From NCBI RefSeq assembly GCF_037126465.1, contig NC_088204.1, positions 62,045,771-62,109,770 of the forward strand: a DNA stretch of 64,000 nt, read 5' to 3'. Below the pieces are notes generated by a model that saw only the letters and a program-made list of their open reading frames with translations, searched no databases and was not told the origin of the DNA. Below are positions 33,076 through 44,040 of this stretch, piece after piece. Every line of letters begins with the position of its first letter. Positions within the stretch are counted from its first letter, which is position 1. This stretch comes from Ornithodoros turicata. Its lineage: Eukaryota > Arthropoda > Arachnida > Ixodida > Argasidae. The position numbers were made by a program, and so were the translations under genes.

Positions 33076-34509
33076 ATGTCATCCGCAAAGTGCATGAGTG
33101 GATTTTCGGACGCGGTGGATTGGCGTCCCATTGAATTTGTTAACCTTCCTTCAGTGCGATCGTGTTCTTTGTGTCACGTGGTCCCAAGAGAGACGTTCAT
33201 CCTGGAATGTTTCCACGCACTCTGTAACCCGTGTTACCGAGCACTTCTGCAAGGCAGCCGACTTTGTCCTTTAGACGGTGGACCAATTCAAAAAGAGGAA
33301 GTGGAGGCACTTACCTTCAAACCAAGCCATCTTAAGAAACAGAAAATGCGCTGCTGCAACTCCGGTCACGGATGCGAATTTGTTGGAGTTTTAGACGAAG
33401 TGACGACTCATTTCATGAAGCATTGTGATTTCCATGTTGTGCCGTGTAACGCATGCAATACTGTTGTGCTGCGCAATGATATGGTCCGTCATTACAGTGA
33501 GGGGCGATGTCGTGCTGCAAGATCATCAACGAACGACGGAAGCCAGGTCAGCAACAACGAGAACATTGCCGACACTGAAAGGAAGATGAACGTTGCTTTG
33601 GACGCTGCCATGGAGAGACTATGCGCGATTGAGACGCAGCTCAGTGTTCACACTGTTAGCATCGACGATGCAAAGCAACGCGTATCGGCGAATGCGCAGG
33701 CGTTAAACCGACTCCTTAACATGCAGGAGGAAACATCTGGTGCCATGATACATCAGATCGAAGAATTATCGAAATGCGTGGATGCCGGAAAGCGTGCGGT
33801 GATGAATATTATTTCAGAGGGCGCAGTAACGTCTGCAGAGAGTGCTGGGAGTACGTCGTCCGGCTGCAATGAGGCTGAGAATGCCGAAGAAGGTAGAAGT
33901 GCTTCTAGAGCTATGCAAAACTCACCCGACCGATGTGGATCTGAGGCTACGGGCGATGCGAATAAGGTTCAGAAGACCTTAAAACTTGTACTTCGAAGTT
34001 GCAAGCGCATTCATGCCGTTGAAGAAATGTTGCGGGAGCTCCAGATACCTAATCGTATGAAGAATAGTCCCGCTTATTTTCACATCCGGGACTTTGCCGA
34101 CATCGAGAAAGAATCGTTGACTAAGGAGCTCGTAACTCGCACATCTGATATTTTCCACTTGTCTGATTACTCTGCTAAACTGCAAGTAGAAATCGCCAGA
34201 CAGAACGGCGTTACGTACTTGGGTGTTTTTCTACGTATTTGCGCAGGTTCGAATGACTCTTTCTTGAAGTGGCCCTTTACATTGCCTTATGCCGTGATGT
34301 TGGTCCACCCAACTTGTGAGAAGAACAATATTGAATGTTTTATGGATGACTTCTCAGAATATATAGATGAGTTGAGCGACTGTTTCTATAAGCCACTAGA
34401 ATCGTCCAACACAGGCTTTGGCGAGCCTGAGTTATACAAATTAGAAGACGTAGCTAAGGACGGTTTTGTGTGCAACAACTCAATAAGTGTTGGCGTAAGA
34501 ATTCTATAA
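33076..34509 (+). CDS. TRAF6-like RING / TRAF-domain protein, intact
   Basis: A 477-aa protein and the only intact member of its family here. The RING is C30, C33, C45, H47, C50, C53, C64, D67; the C3HC3D ligand set with a final Asp is that of TRAF6. Two Cys/His fingers follow (C94, C100, H112, C117 and C124, C127, H139, C145). An alpha-helical, Ser/Glu-rich spacer (about 165-330) contains MERLCAIETQLSVHTVSI. The TRAF-C (MATH) domain runs from about 340 to the end (AYFHIRDFAD, YLGVFLRICAGSNDSFLKWPF, DGFVCNNSISVGVRIL). TRAF6-type proteins link receptors to kinase and NF-kB signalling through Lys63 ubiquitin chains. The open frame extends back to 32704, but only from a GTG and into poor sequence. 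The ATG at 33076 aligns with the paralogues. Confidence 0.92.
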   Translation: MSSAKCMSGFSDAVDWRPIEFVNLPSVRSCSLCHVVPRETFILECFHALCNPCYRALLQGSRLCPLDGGPIQKEEVEALTFKPSHLKKQKMRCCNSGHGCEFVGVLDEVTTHFMKHCDFHVVPCNACNTVVLRNDMVRHYSEGRCRAARSSTNDGSQVSNNENIADTERKMNVALDAAMERLCAIETQLSVHTVSIDDAKQRVSANAQALNRLLNMQEETSGAMIHQIEELSKCVDAGKRAVMNIISEGAVTSAESAGSTSSGCNEAENAEEGRSASRAMQNSPDRCGSEATGDANKVQKTLKLVLRSCKRIHAVEEMLRELQIPNRMKNSPAYFHIRDFADIEKESLTKELVTRTSDIFHLSDYSAKLQVEIARQNGVTYLGVFLRICAGSNDSFLKWPFTLPYAVMLVHPTCEKNNIECFMDDFSEYIDELSDCFYKPLESSNTGFGEPELYKLEDVAKDGFVCNNSISVGVRIL

Positions 34510-34579
34510 TATGTTGCTTCGATCTGACGACCTCATATTCACTAGTGTTCTGTATTGGAAAATTTTCTCGGACTGCAAT

Positions 34580-35256
34580 CAGGGAAATGAAACAGAAACG
34601 ATGACGCAAACTGCGTTATATCGGAAATATAGCAGGCAACGGCGACAGAAACAGAAACGGATATCACTCATTCAAAACACATTCAGAACGAAAATAATTT
34701 ACGGAAATAATTCGGGTACCGCAGGACCCCCATTATTACAGTCCTTCACCGTATAATTGAGAAATATTTATGAAATAAAGCTGAACGAAGCAAACTAAAA
34801 TGAATTGAAGAACTAAAACTAGAATAAACCATCAAACCGGGAGCACATAAGTAAACATGATGTTATAAACAGAAAGAAGCATAGTTTCCATTCGCTTAAG
34901 TTGCAAGTCGGAGTAATTCGTGTAAACCATATGTTCATGCATTAGCTAATCAAAGAAACCAAGTGTTATATTTTTCAATAAATGTGGTCTGTTGTGTGCA
35001 CGTATCTCTAAAGTACTCAGATAGATGTCAGAGGATGTCACACGTAGAGGTATTAAGTTTTGTCAAAGTCTCAAATTAATCTTACCAAGAAAACAAAAAG
35101 GGGACAACAAGTAAGGGAGAGTGGTAACAAAAACCGAAACGGAGACGTAACGGAAAGGAAAACGACAATGATGGTGAAATAAACTGAAACAGAAACAAAT
35201 ATAGGCGACTAACAGAGGCGGTAACGGAAACGAAAAATATTCCGTTACCTTCCCTG
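34580..35256. mobile_element. hAT-type MITE directly downstream of the TRAF gene
   Basis: It begins CAGGGAAATGAAAC, ends GTTACCTTCCCTG, and has GGAAACGG/GTAACGGAAA repeats inside, as in the 22433-23269 MITE. The flanks do not show a matching 8-mer, so it is older or rearranged. It starts 70 bp after the TRAF stop codon. Confidence 0.65.
34774..34779 (+). terminator. Candidate polyadenylation signal AATAAA
   Basis: The first AATAAA after the TRAF stop codon, about 265 bp downstream, inside the MITE. If used, the transposon supplies the gene's 3' end. Confidence 0.4.
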
Positions 35257-35640
35257 CCAACAGACGATGGAAACCTGACGCGGTAGAGAGAAATCGGTGT
35301 TCACCTTACATTCCGCGCGATAACTGTTGTGATTGGTCACGAGCTTCCACGTGGTGGTCAATGGTGTCGCTTCTTGGTCAATGGTGTGGAAACGACAACA
35401 ACTAAGGCTTAATAATTAAGAATTCTGGTTTGTCCATGCATAGAGCAGTCTCACTTTCAGCATAGCAGTGCCTGGCAGAGTTAAGGGATACATTCTGAAA
35501 ACCTCAACGACAGAAGCTGTCAAGAAGCCAATGTCGTGACGGCATTTTCCTGGTGATTGGAACATCGCATGACACATTCAAAATTATCGATTATGCAAAG
35601 GTACTGTTACTAGCTATTACTGCTATATAGCTATATCTAT
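35257..35640. other. No recognisable feature
   Basis: Contains only short ORFs. The last part is a TATAGC-rich microsatellite that was the target of the next LINE. Confidence 0.5.
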
Positions 35641-35641
35641 A

Positions 35642-37127
35642 TAGCCGTAGCCGTAGCCCAAGCTCGTAGCCTGCGCACTTGCTTGGGAGTTCCGAAGACT
35701 ACGGAAACCTTCTCTGCTATCGCCGAGGCGCGGGTTCCTTCCGTGCTTATCATCCGGGACACGGCAACCCTCCAAACTTACACACGCTGTCTTGTACGGC
35801 ACCCATGTCACCATCTTCGGGATGTTACGCAGCATTGCCCTGCTGCTGCGTACGGCCAAGCTGTTCTGCGACTACAGGGACAAATCCCACCATCGCATAC
35901 CTTGGTCTCCTATACGGAACCGCTGTGGACCTTAAGTCTGCCCCCAGTGCACACATCTGTTCCTGGTCTCCCGAAAAAGAGCCATGTCCCAGCTGTTGTG
36001 GCATGCCAACTAACGCTGCAACATCTCTACTCCCTGCACTCAAATCGAATGGAGATTTACACTGACGGCTCGGTAGCATCCGATGGGTCACCATCTGCAT
36101 TTTACATTCCTGAGGAATCATACGAACGCGGTTTCAAGCTAATGCCCACACTTTCATCAACCGAAGCAGAAGCCTTTGCTATCTTATCTGCTCTGCGGTA
36201 CATCTCTTCGTCGACACCAAGAGCGTGTACTATCCTTTCGGATAGTAAGTCAGCCTTGGAGGCCGTGGCATCCTATTCGCCCAAAGTTATCAATGACATC
36301 TACACGGAGATCATTTGCCTGCACGCCCAACTATCGTCTCTAGGTCACAGTGTGTGTTTCCAGTGGATTCCGGGCCACGTTGGTATCTTGGGGAATGCCA
36401 TCGCCGATTCTGCGGCCAGGTCTGCTCGTGCGGCTGGGCCTGTCACTTCTGTCCAACTTACCCCGTCTGCCTGTCAGCTAGCCATTCGCCGATGCTGCAG
36501 AAATAGCTCTCAGGCCTTCTTTCAAGACGCTGCCAGGACCAACCCTTTTCTGCACTCTATTGACCCTACGATGACCCACACACTGGTAGGTCGCTACCCC
36601 AGGAAGGAAGAGTCCCTGCTTCACAGGCTGCGATTGAATGTGGCGCGGACTCCACTGCTCCTCTTTAAGATGGGCCACCTTTTGTCACCGAACTGCCCCA
36701 CCTGTCATGTTGAAGGAGACATCCTGCACTTGCTCCTCTACTGCACTCGCTACCACCAACATCGTCTTCTCTTACGGTCGCGCATCGCTCGCCTGCCGGT
36801 TTCGGACTTATCTCTAGCTACGCTGCTCGGCCCCACACAATATAGTCAGGTGACAAAGGCACTTGCTCAGTTTCTGCGGTCCTGTGGCCTTCTGGGTGAA
36901 CTGTGACCAGTTTTGTGTTTGTTTTCCTCTTTGTTCTTTTGTTTTTCTTTTTGTTTATTTGTTTTACCTTTTGTTTATTTGTTTTCCTATGTTTGTTTGT
37001 TTCCCCTTTTTCTTTTTCTTTTTGTTTGCCTTTATTTTTTTCTTTCCTTCCTGGGAGTAGCAAGCCGCCATAGCGGTGGCTAACCTTTCCCTCTTAATTT
37101 TTTTTATATAATAAACATATTCCCCCC
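35642..37127 (+). mobile_element. 5'-truncated LINE (RNase H plus zinc-finger end)
   Basis: One uninterrupted frame runs to 36906: ARSLRTCLGVPKTTETF at the truncated start, RNase H (MEIYTDGS near 36049, SSTEAEAFAIL, LSDSKSAL, WIPGHVGILGNAIADSAA), then the terminal finger (CPTCHVEGDILHLLLYC). The 3' UTR ends at a T-rich region with AATAAACATATTCCCCCC. TATAGCTATA at 35626-35635 and 37128-37137 is the likely target duplication, although the site is itself repetitive. The relative at 46384-52290 is far more decayed. Confidence 0.8.
35683..36906 (+). CDS. LINE ORF2 C-terminal part (RNase H), uninterrupted
   Basis: 407 codons with no ATG at the annotated start (TTG), because the element is 5'-truncated inside ORF2. 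The RNase H acidic residues are seen in YTDGS, TEAEA and LSDSK, with the final Asp in ADSAA. The reverse transcriptase is absent. It is unlikely to be expressed on its own, but its open state suggests fairly recent insertion. Confidence 0.75.
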   Translation: MGVPKTTETFSAIAEARVPSVLIIRDTATLQTYTRCLVRHPCHHLRDVTQHCPAAAYGQAVLRLQGQIPPSHTLVSYTEPLWTLSLPPVHTSVPGLPKKSHVPAVVACQLTLQHLYSLHSNRMEIYTDGSVASDGSPSAFYIPEESYERGFKLMPTLSSTEAEAFAILSALRYISSSTPRACTILSDSKSALEAVASYSPKVINDIYTEIICLHAQLSSLGHSVCFQWIPGHVGILGNAIADSAARSARAAGPVTSVQLTPSACQLAIRRCCRNSSQAFFQDAARTNPFLHSIDPTMTHTLVGRYPRKEESLLHRLRLNVARTPLLLFKMGHLLSPNCPTCHVEGDILHLLLYCTRYHQHRLLLRSRIARLPVSDLSLATLLGPTQYSQVTKALAQFLRSCGLLGEL

Positions 37128-37137
37128 TATAGCTATA

Positions 37138-37600
37138 CTGCTATATAGCTAGCTACTACAGCTATATTATTGCAATAGCATACCTTTCAAAGATGTGGAA
37201 TGATTTTCTAAAGCAACTGTATTGTATTGACTCTGTAGATACATTAAATGCTCCATAGAGAGTCTATAGAAATTCTCTTGAGATCCTGTTGTGTTCCTAC
37301 TGATTTCTTATGGAATATTGGACACCGTAATTCTATAGAAACTCTAATGAGAGTGCTTCTAGTGATTTTCTTTAGAATTTCTTTAGAGGTGTGTCGTATG
37401 CTCTTAGCGCCATAAATATGTTTATTGTAGTATGGAATTAAAATGACTAAATACAAAGCTTAGGGATGAAATTATGGGTGTCATTAGCACAGGCTAGTAT
37501 TGACTCCCACAGCTCATCCTCAATAACATTAATTCACAGTCAGATAGAAAGACCCTGAGAAGCAGTGCAACGACATTAAAAATATTATCCACATACACTT
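37138..37600. other. No recognisable feature
   Basis: AT-rich spacer with TATAGC repeats at its left edge; it may include the 3' UTR of the following minus-strand LINE. Confidence 0.45.
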
Positions 37601-37625
37601 ACACTACAATTTTACAGCAAAATAA

Positions 37626-38512
37626 TTAAGATGAAAGAATGGTTGAGCTGTTCATCACATAGCGACGTAAGCTGCGCACAAAATGCTTGCCATATTTTAA
37701 GTCGGATGGCAGCATATTCCACAATCTGATACCATAGCTTTCTAGCAACCGGCTCCCATAAACATTGTTTGCTCGAAAAGGTTTGAAAATAAGACGTTGT
37801 ACACTCCTGTTATTTCTAGGGCACAAATTAAACCCTGTTGTGCCATCATATTCCCCGGTATTTATTATTTTATACACTAGCTTCAGGTACCACAAGCGAA
37901 CTAGATCAGGTAACGGTAGTATGTTAAGTCTCGTGAAAAGGTCTACCGATGGATGCCTCGTGTGAGAGAAAGTTATCAGTCTTAGGCTTCTTTTCTGCAA
38001 CTTAAATAGAATTTCCTGATAAGCAGGGAATGTATTTCCCCATGAGGTTATACAATAGGACAAATGAGATTCAACGAGACAAAAGTAAAGTTGTCTAGTT
38101 ACATGAATAGAAAAACACTGACGAGCCAAAAAGAGAGCGTGACAAGACCGCCCTACATTTCTCGCAATGTAATCGATATGCGGTTTCCAGGTGAGAGACG
38201 AATCAAGCAAGACACCAAGATATTTAAACTCCTCTACCTGTTTAACAGATTGACCTTCAATACTCAACTCAATCTGCGTGCCGACTGTGGACGGCTTTCT
38301 AAAAACAACAAAGCATGTCTTATCTATATTTAACGACAGATGATTCGCTCTAAACCAGCGTGCAATGCAGTTAGTCTCACTCGAAATAGCAGCTTTAACT
38401 TCGTCAACTGTCTTACCACTGATAACGAAACAAGTGTCGTCCGCGTACATACATGTGGACATTTTAGGTACTGCGAACGGCAAATCATTAACATACAAGG
38501 AAAATGTTTCAA
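37626..38512 (-). mobile_element. 5'-truncated Jockey/CR1-like LINE (RT C-terminal half)
   Basis: The minus-strand frame from about 38512 encodes FSLYVNDLPFAVPK, the catalytic CMYADD, WFRANHLSLNIDKTCFVVF, EFKYLGVLLDSSLTWKPHI, LQKRSLRLITFS and the C-terminal YGIRLWNMLPSDLK. It lacks the fingers and endonuclease. About 295 codons are open to the stop at 37626. It starts near a duplicated TTTCCTTGAAACATTT string at about 38505-38530. Confidence 0.8.
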
Positions 38513-38544
38513 GGAAATGTTTCATGCAAGCACATAAAACAGGC

Positions 38545-39799
38545 ATATTAGGAACAAGCTTTTTATTTGTGCTACTTTTGGCTCCATTGGGATCAACGAG
38601 GACTCTTCTTCAGTTGAGTATCTGATGCAAACGGGTATCTTCCACGTCTCTCTCCAGAAAAGACAAACTGCATGTACATACATAAAAATGACACCGAGTG
38701 CAACATATATTCACAAATATTAGCTCAGTCTAGACATGATAAACATCTGCCCTTAGTGCTATCGGAAACGAAAATACAAAAAAGTGAGCTGCACACTACA
38801 CGCACTGTAAAACAGGGACACAAACATGGATGATACAAAAAAAAAAAAGGATTATTTTCCTTCGGTACAGCGGTTTGTCTAAAAGCTATGATGAGAGCCC
38901 TATGAGAGAATGCTGCAGTGTTTGCAGGTGAATTCCACGTCCAGGCTGGCTTGCTATTTAGTGAGATATATGTATATATATATATAAAACCGCTCAAATT
39001 GCAATTAAAATGAAAATTCATCAATATTTTTTAATTGGATCTTTTTCGGCAAATCCGTGATAGCATAAAAGGGAGGTAGTCCTTGTTTAAAGTAAGCTAA
39101 TTTTTCAGAAATTCTGCAACTAATTTACTTGGGCTCAGTCCAATACGTACACAAGTGATGGAAGTACAACAGCCACGTACATCAAATGGGCTTGTGTTGC
39201 GATGAAATTTACCAAAATTTGAAATGACTGCTTGATCGAGCTGATTGCGGTTGACTCCCCATGGCATAGCTCCGCATCTGTCTGCTTTGGACGACGGAAT
39301 GCCACTGTGGTGGGAACATGAAAATCGTGTGCGCTGACGGGGCGGCAGAAATGCGCCCCAACTTCCGCCACCCACTCACGACGCCGCGTCGGGCGTCGCC
39401 AAATGAGAACTGACCCTCAGGGTATCTCGCTTGTATTAACCTCGGTATTTATCCCTCACAACCCGCTTTCAGTCTATGGATGCAGAACCTGTTCAGCGCA
39501 TTGGTTATTACACATTTTGCCACTGAATTCTTCATAGTTTTTTAAACACACAACCCATAAGGAGTTAACGGCTTTTTGGTCCTCTCTCTGTACTGCCAAC
39601 AAACATTATCTCCGTGGTTAATGACTACCAAATCTTCATGTTGTACACCTCCTCTTCTATAGTACGATCGTAAATTCCAAACCATCCTCTTTTCTTCAAA
39701 CACCTCCTTCACCTCTGCCACCCTATCGCCTGTTTGTACACGCACAACACAATCATCCACGTATCTTACGATCTTTCCGATACCGAACCCACTACACAA
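38545..39799 (-). mobile_element. Possible Penelope-like element remnant
   Basis: The minus frame 39799-39542 contains IVRYVDDCVVRVQ and, after a gap, DLVVINHGDNVCWQYRERTKKPL, resembling the RT palm and the following block of Penelope-like elements. At 38545-38640 the minus strand reads GAAGAAGAGTCCTCGTTG and later CAAATAAAAAGC, similar to the terminal repeat of such elements. The GIY-YIG endonuclease was not found. The domain assignment rests on short matches. Confidence 0.4.
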
Positions 39800-41158
39800 T
39801 TACCAATAATTTTTAGCTCCCCGACACTGGGGGATTTTTATCGATTTTAAGATATAGAGGTGGTTTAAATGTAGAGGACGATGGTCTTCCTCTACAATAT
39901 GAACTGCTACCGAACTGCCCAGTATTTAACCCTTTGCGACGTTCATGCTTGGCGTTTCACATAGACCAACGATATTTAACGTAGAGTTTGCATTGTATCA
40001 ACCATCTGTATTCTTCGAACGTTCTTCTTCTTCCAATCAACCAATTAACACAACAGGTGTGAAAAGGTGGAAGAAGATCGAAGCGGACGCGCATTACCTT
40101 ATACACGAAGAGGCAAAATGAGATTCCACTTATGTTTCACTCGTGCTTGGACGTGATCGTTGCGACAGGCTATGGGGAGCACACCCCTCAGTTTGTGCAC
40201 AGGTCGGCCACGTATCTATCGTGGGAGCCCCACCTTGACTGTACATAGTGTACGTCGTATAATTATTTCTCATTGTACTTTCACACTTTGACATGGTATA
40301 GCCTACAGAGTACAGACTATATAACTGATGAAATTTAGCTGTATATAGCGTGCATAGTTATATAGTAGTTATATAGTTGCATAGTGTGTATATATTGCCT
40401 GTGTTTTGCGTGCTGTATATAGTCCTTTAGTGTAGCCATCAAATTAGTGTGTGTTGAGGACCGCTTGTGTATTACGTTCACAATAAATTTGCCCTTAACA
40501 ACAACAATGCTGCATACATTCCCATGAGCGCATGCGTGCGAATACCGTTCGCATCATTCTGCACTCGCTACTCGGACAGAAAACACTCTTTTATGCATAA
40601 TGTGACACCCCCAGACTAGGGAATTTTGTTCTTTCTAACCAGCTCGCTTGCTTCTTAATCTCTTCACTGTCACATATTTTTAGTTTGCGAGTCAGAGTTC
40701 AACGATGGTATCTCTTACAACAGCGTTTGATGTCTCTTCAAATTCCTTCAAGCTGTAATGAACTTCATATGCACCTTGGGCAGGTGTGTCTTGATTTGTT
40801 CCACCTTGAATTCTCGTTAATTGATGGCCGTTGTAAAGATTATCCGTGTTTTCTGCAATGGACGACCCATGAATAACAGACACTCCAGTCGCGGCTGTGT
40901 CCGCTGAAATACCATCTCACAACACATTTCATTTCCATTTCATTTCATACATGATACAGAGGGACAAAGGCTACAGGATGCAGGAGAAAAGCTATAATAT
41001 GTCGCTTGAAGTACCCCAGGCCTGCTCCTCTAGCAACGCGGCAATGGTTCAAAAAGGAACGAAAGTGCATACATTCCATGACATTAGAGATTGCAAAACA
41101 TATTCAAACACAAACGGAAGAATAGACGGTAACTTTTACTCATGCACGTAGAGAGAGC
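39800..41158. other. No recognisable feature
   Basis: Contains TATATAG-rich simple sequence (40310-40430) and no recognised gene. It lies 3' of the minus-strand TRAF relic; I looked for its missing TRAF-C domain here and did not see it. Confidence 0.45.
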
Positions 41159-41258
41159 GGAATCGCCCACGAGCAAGAAAGATGTGTTCCAGTGTCTACA
41201 CTCTCTGCCAGATCCTGGATGTTCTGCACAATCACACCAGATGGTAAGATAACTCTTC

Positions 41259-41867
41259 TTAACTCCTATCCACTCGCAGACATGCCTTGCATAGCACCGT
41301 CGATGCTGATGACGTGAACATGGAGCTGCGTCTCAGTTGTGCAACGTCTATCCATGAGAAATCCAATGCCGGGTGCAACTTACGTTCAATGTTGACAGTG
41401 TTCCCGCTAGTGCCAGCTTGGTATTCATCGTTCTTTGACGAACTTCCTGCCTGACATTGTTGTTCGATGGAGTGATCACGCCGCAGCACTGTGGCATCGC
41501 ATCTGTTACAGGTAGTAACATGGAAATAACATCCGTAGAAGAAATGATACTTCACTTGGTCGAAAATCCCAACAAAGTCGCATCCGTAACGGGAATTGCA
41601 GCAGCGCATTTTCTGTCTCATGAAATTACTTGGATTGAAAGCGAGTGCCTGAACGTGCCCTTCTCGAACTGTTACTCCGTCCAAGGGACATAGTCCTTTG
41701 CTTTGCAGAACTGCGTGGTAACACTGGTTACAGAGTGAGTGGGAACATTCCAGAAGGAACGTCTCTGTGGGGACCACGTAGCAAAATGAACATGACCTGC
41801 AGGAAGGAAGATCAACGTACTCAATAGGCCACCAATCCATCACGACCGAAAATCCTCTTACGCACAT
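41259..41867 (-). pseudogene. TRAF6-like gene, frameshifted and missing TRAF-C
   Basis: From the ATG at 41867 the minus strand encodes FSVVMDWWPIEYVDLP, then a full RING (CSFC...LECSHSLCNQC...CPLD) and the TRAF fingers (MRCCNSRYGCDFVG, HFFYGCYFHVTTCNRCDATVL). In the spacer, near 41350, the frame shifts. The other frame continues MDRRCTTETQLHVHVISIDGA, matching the intact paralogue (MERLCAIETQLSVHTVSIDDA), whereas the ORF itself runs into unrelated residues and stops at 41259. No TRAF-C domain follows. Upstream, the open frame reaches 42053 only because it enters the repeat-array element at 41911, so those N-terminal residues are not real. Confidence 0.82.
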
Positions 41868-41910
41868 CAAAGTACATACACGTAAAGTAAACGACCCCAG
41901 CCGTGTTCGA

Positions 41911-44040
41911 TCCCATGCGAAAATTTTTTGAACTGGTACCAGTTGAACTGTGTTATCGAACAGGGACCAGCTCAACCGGCCCCAGATCAACTGGTACCAG
42001 TTGGGACAACTGGTCCCTGTTCGGTAACACAGTTCACCCAGACCCAGTTGCAACCGGTCCCAGTCTCAACTGGGACCGGTTAGAAACCAGTTGGGCCAAC
42101 TGGTACCAGTTGAGACTGGGACGGGCCAGAAACCAGTTGGGCCAACTGGTACCAGTTGATCGAACTGGTCCCTGTTCGATAACACAGCTCACCCAGTCCC
42201 AGTTGAACTGGTCCAGTTGCAACTGGGACTGGGCGAACTGTGTTATCGAACAGGGACCAGTTCGATCAACTGGTACCAGTTGGCCCAACTGGTTTCTGGC
42301 CGGTCCCAGTCTCAACTGGTACCAGTTGGCCCAACTGGTTTCTAACCGGTCGCAGTCTCGACTGGAACTGGTTGGACACCTCATTGTTGAGCTGGGACCG
42401 GTTGAAGAGGCTTCACTTAGAGCGGCCTGTTCGGACAGAGGTTAGCTTGTATGTAACCGGTGCGCCTTTGCAGAATCGCTGTTCCCAGCAACAGCAGATC
42501 CAAAGAACTGCAATGCAAAATTGCATTTTATTTGTAGTCAAACATTACACATATTCTAATGTACATGTAGCGTAACTATAACATAATTAAATTATAGCAG
42601 TAGATGAACTACAGAGTTACATGGAATAGGTAATACTTCATGGTGGATTGGTCCCATGCTTGACTGCCTTGTGGACATCTTGAATCATTCAACAAAGTAT
42701 TTGAGATGTTCTTAATAGCACACGATGAATCGATATTTTCCTTTGAGCCCCAGCAGCTTAAGGTTTCTGGAAAGTTGAAAAGGCACAAGTGAATATGCAT
42801 TCAATTGCAACATGTAATTGTGCTGTGTGCCTGGACAGTCACTCAATTTGAGCAGTCGTGGCCCCAGAAAGTACGCGAATCTCTCAACATTTCCGTTGTG
42901 CAGTAGTTGGACCTTTCAACTAAGAGATTCGCCGGCTTTCGGGGGAATGAGTACTACTCTGCGCACCACGCTAGTTCGACAACATCCGTGGTGCGAAGGA
43001 TCTAAAACACGAGAGTGAACGAAAAAAAAGCAAAAACAAAAACATGAATGAAAAAAGCTGCTGCTAACGTTAACATAAACCGGATGTTACTCGTAAAACG
43101 GCATACACTTGCAGGTGCCATGAATGTGACGCAGAACAAAGAGAAGCGGTTGTAGTGGAAGTAATAAATGGTGCACAAGGGAAAAGCACTTAAGCATATA
43201 GTACTCACGATATAAAGTTGTCTCCACAGTTGCAGTCGAGCTGTAATCCTATAACACCCACCCGCCCGGCCGCTGGCGCTCATTGTACTGTCGCACTGAC
43301 GTAACTTGCAGACAAATCCTTCAGATTATAAAACCAACGCCTATATCGCCTGTGTCACACATCACGCAAAGAACAAACGGGCAAAAATCCCTGTACAAGC
43401 ATGCTGCTAAGCAAGCGACCGTTGCACAGTAAACGCATGATTCATCGTGGGAGCAGGAACGCACAAAATACAACTACAAGAGTTCCAAAATAACTTTCGT
43501 TAACACTAACGAACTTTACCAAAAATTGAAATATGATCATTTCTACTAATAAAGTTACTTTCTGATCGTTTTTATAACTTCATCTTGCAATCTTCATATT
43601 AACCTGTCCTGGCACTGAAACCGAAACTTCCCCCAAATATGTAAACTGGTCCAGTTCGAACTGGCACCACCTAACTTCCAGTTGCTACCAGTGCAGCTTG
43701 AACTGGTACCAGTTCACTTTCCAGTTGCCACCATCCCAGCTTGAACTGGTTGCACACAGTGCCCACTTGCCACCAGCCCAACTTAACTGGTACCAGTTCA
43801 CTTTCCAGTTGCCGCCAGCCCAGCTTGAACTGGTACCTCTTCACTTCCCAGTTGCTACCAGTCCAGTTTGAACTGGTACCACAAAGTGCCCAGTTGCCAC
43901 TAGCCCAGCTCGAACTGGTACCAGTTTACTTTCCAGCTGCTACCAGTTTGGTACCAGTTGGTTCCAGTTGACCACCAGTTGGTGCGAACTGGGAACGATC
44001 TGGTACCAGTTGACTTCCCAGCTCAAATTTTCGCCTGGGA
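41911..44040. mobile_element. 2.1-kb element of palindromic GGTACC-centred repeats
   Basis: The ends are TCCCATGCGAAAATTT (41911) and the complement of TCCCAGGCGAAAATTT (44040): a 16-bp terminal inverted repeat with one mismatch. Two arrays (41930-42410 and 43645-44025) are packed with AACTGGTACCAGTT-type palindromes. In the left array the block TGTTATCGAACAGGGACCAG alternates in both orientations four times. The 1.2-kb middle holds no recognised gene. The translated ORFs here (GTSWPNW repeats) are artefacts of the repeat. No clear target duplication was found. Confidence 0.7.

Noticed and set aside
38600..38640. Hammerhead ribozyme in the Penelope-like terminal repeat
   Set aside because: A CTGATG is present but the CTGATGA...GAAA core is incomplete.
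41903..42445. Long ORFs on both strands rich in GTSWPNW/NWYQL repeats
   Set aside because: They come from translating the GGTACC-centred palindromic array; both strands give the same repeated peptide.
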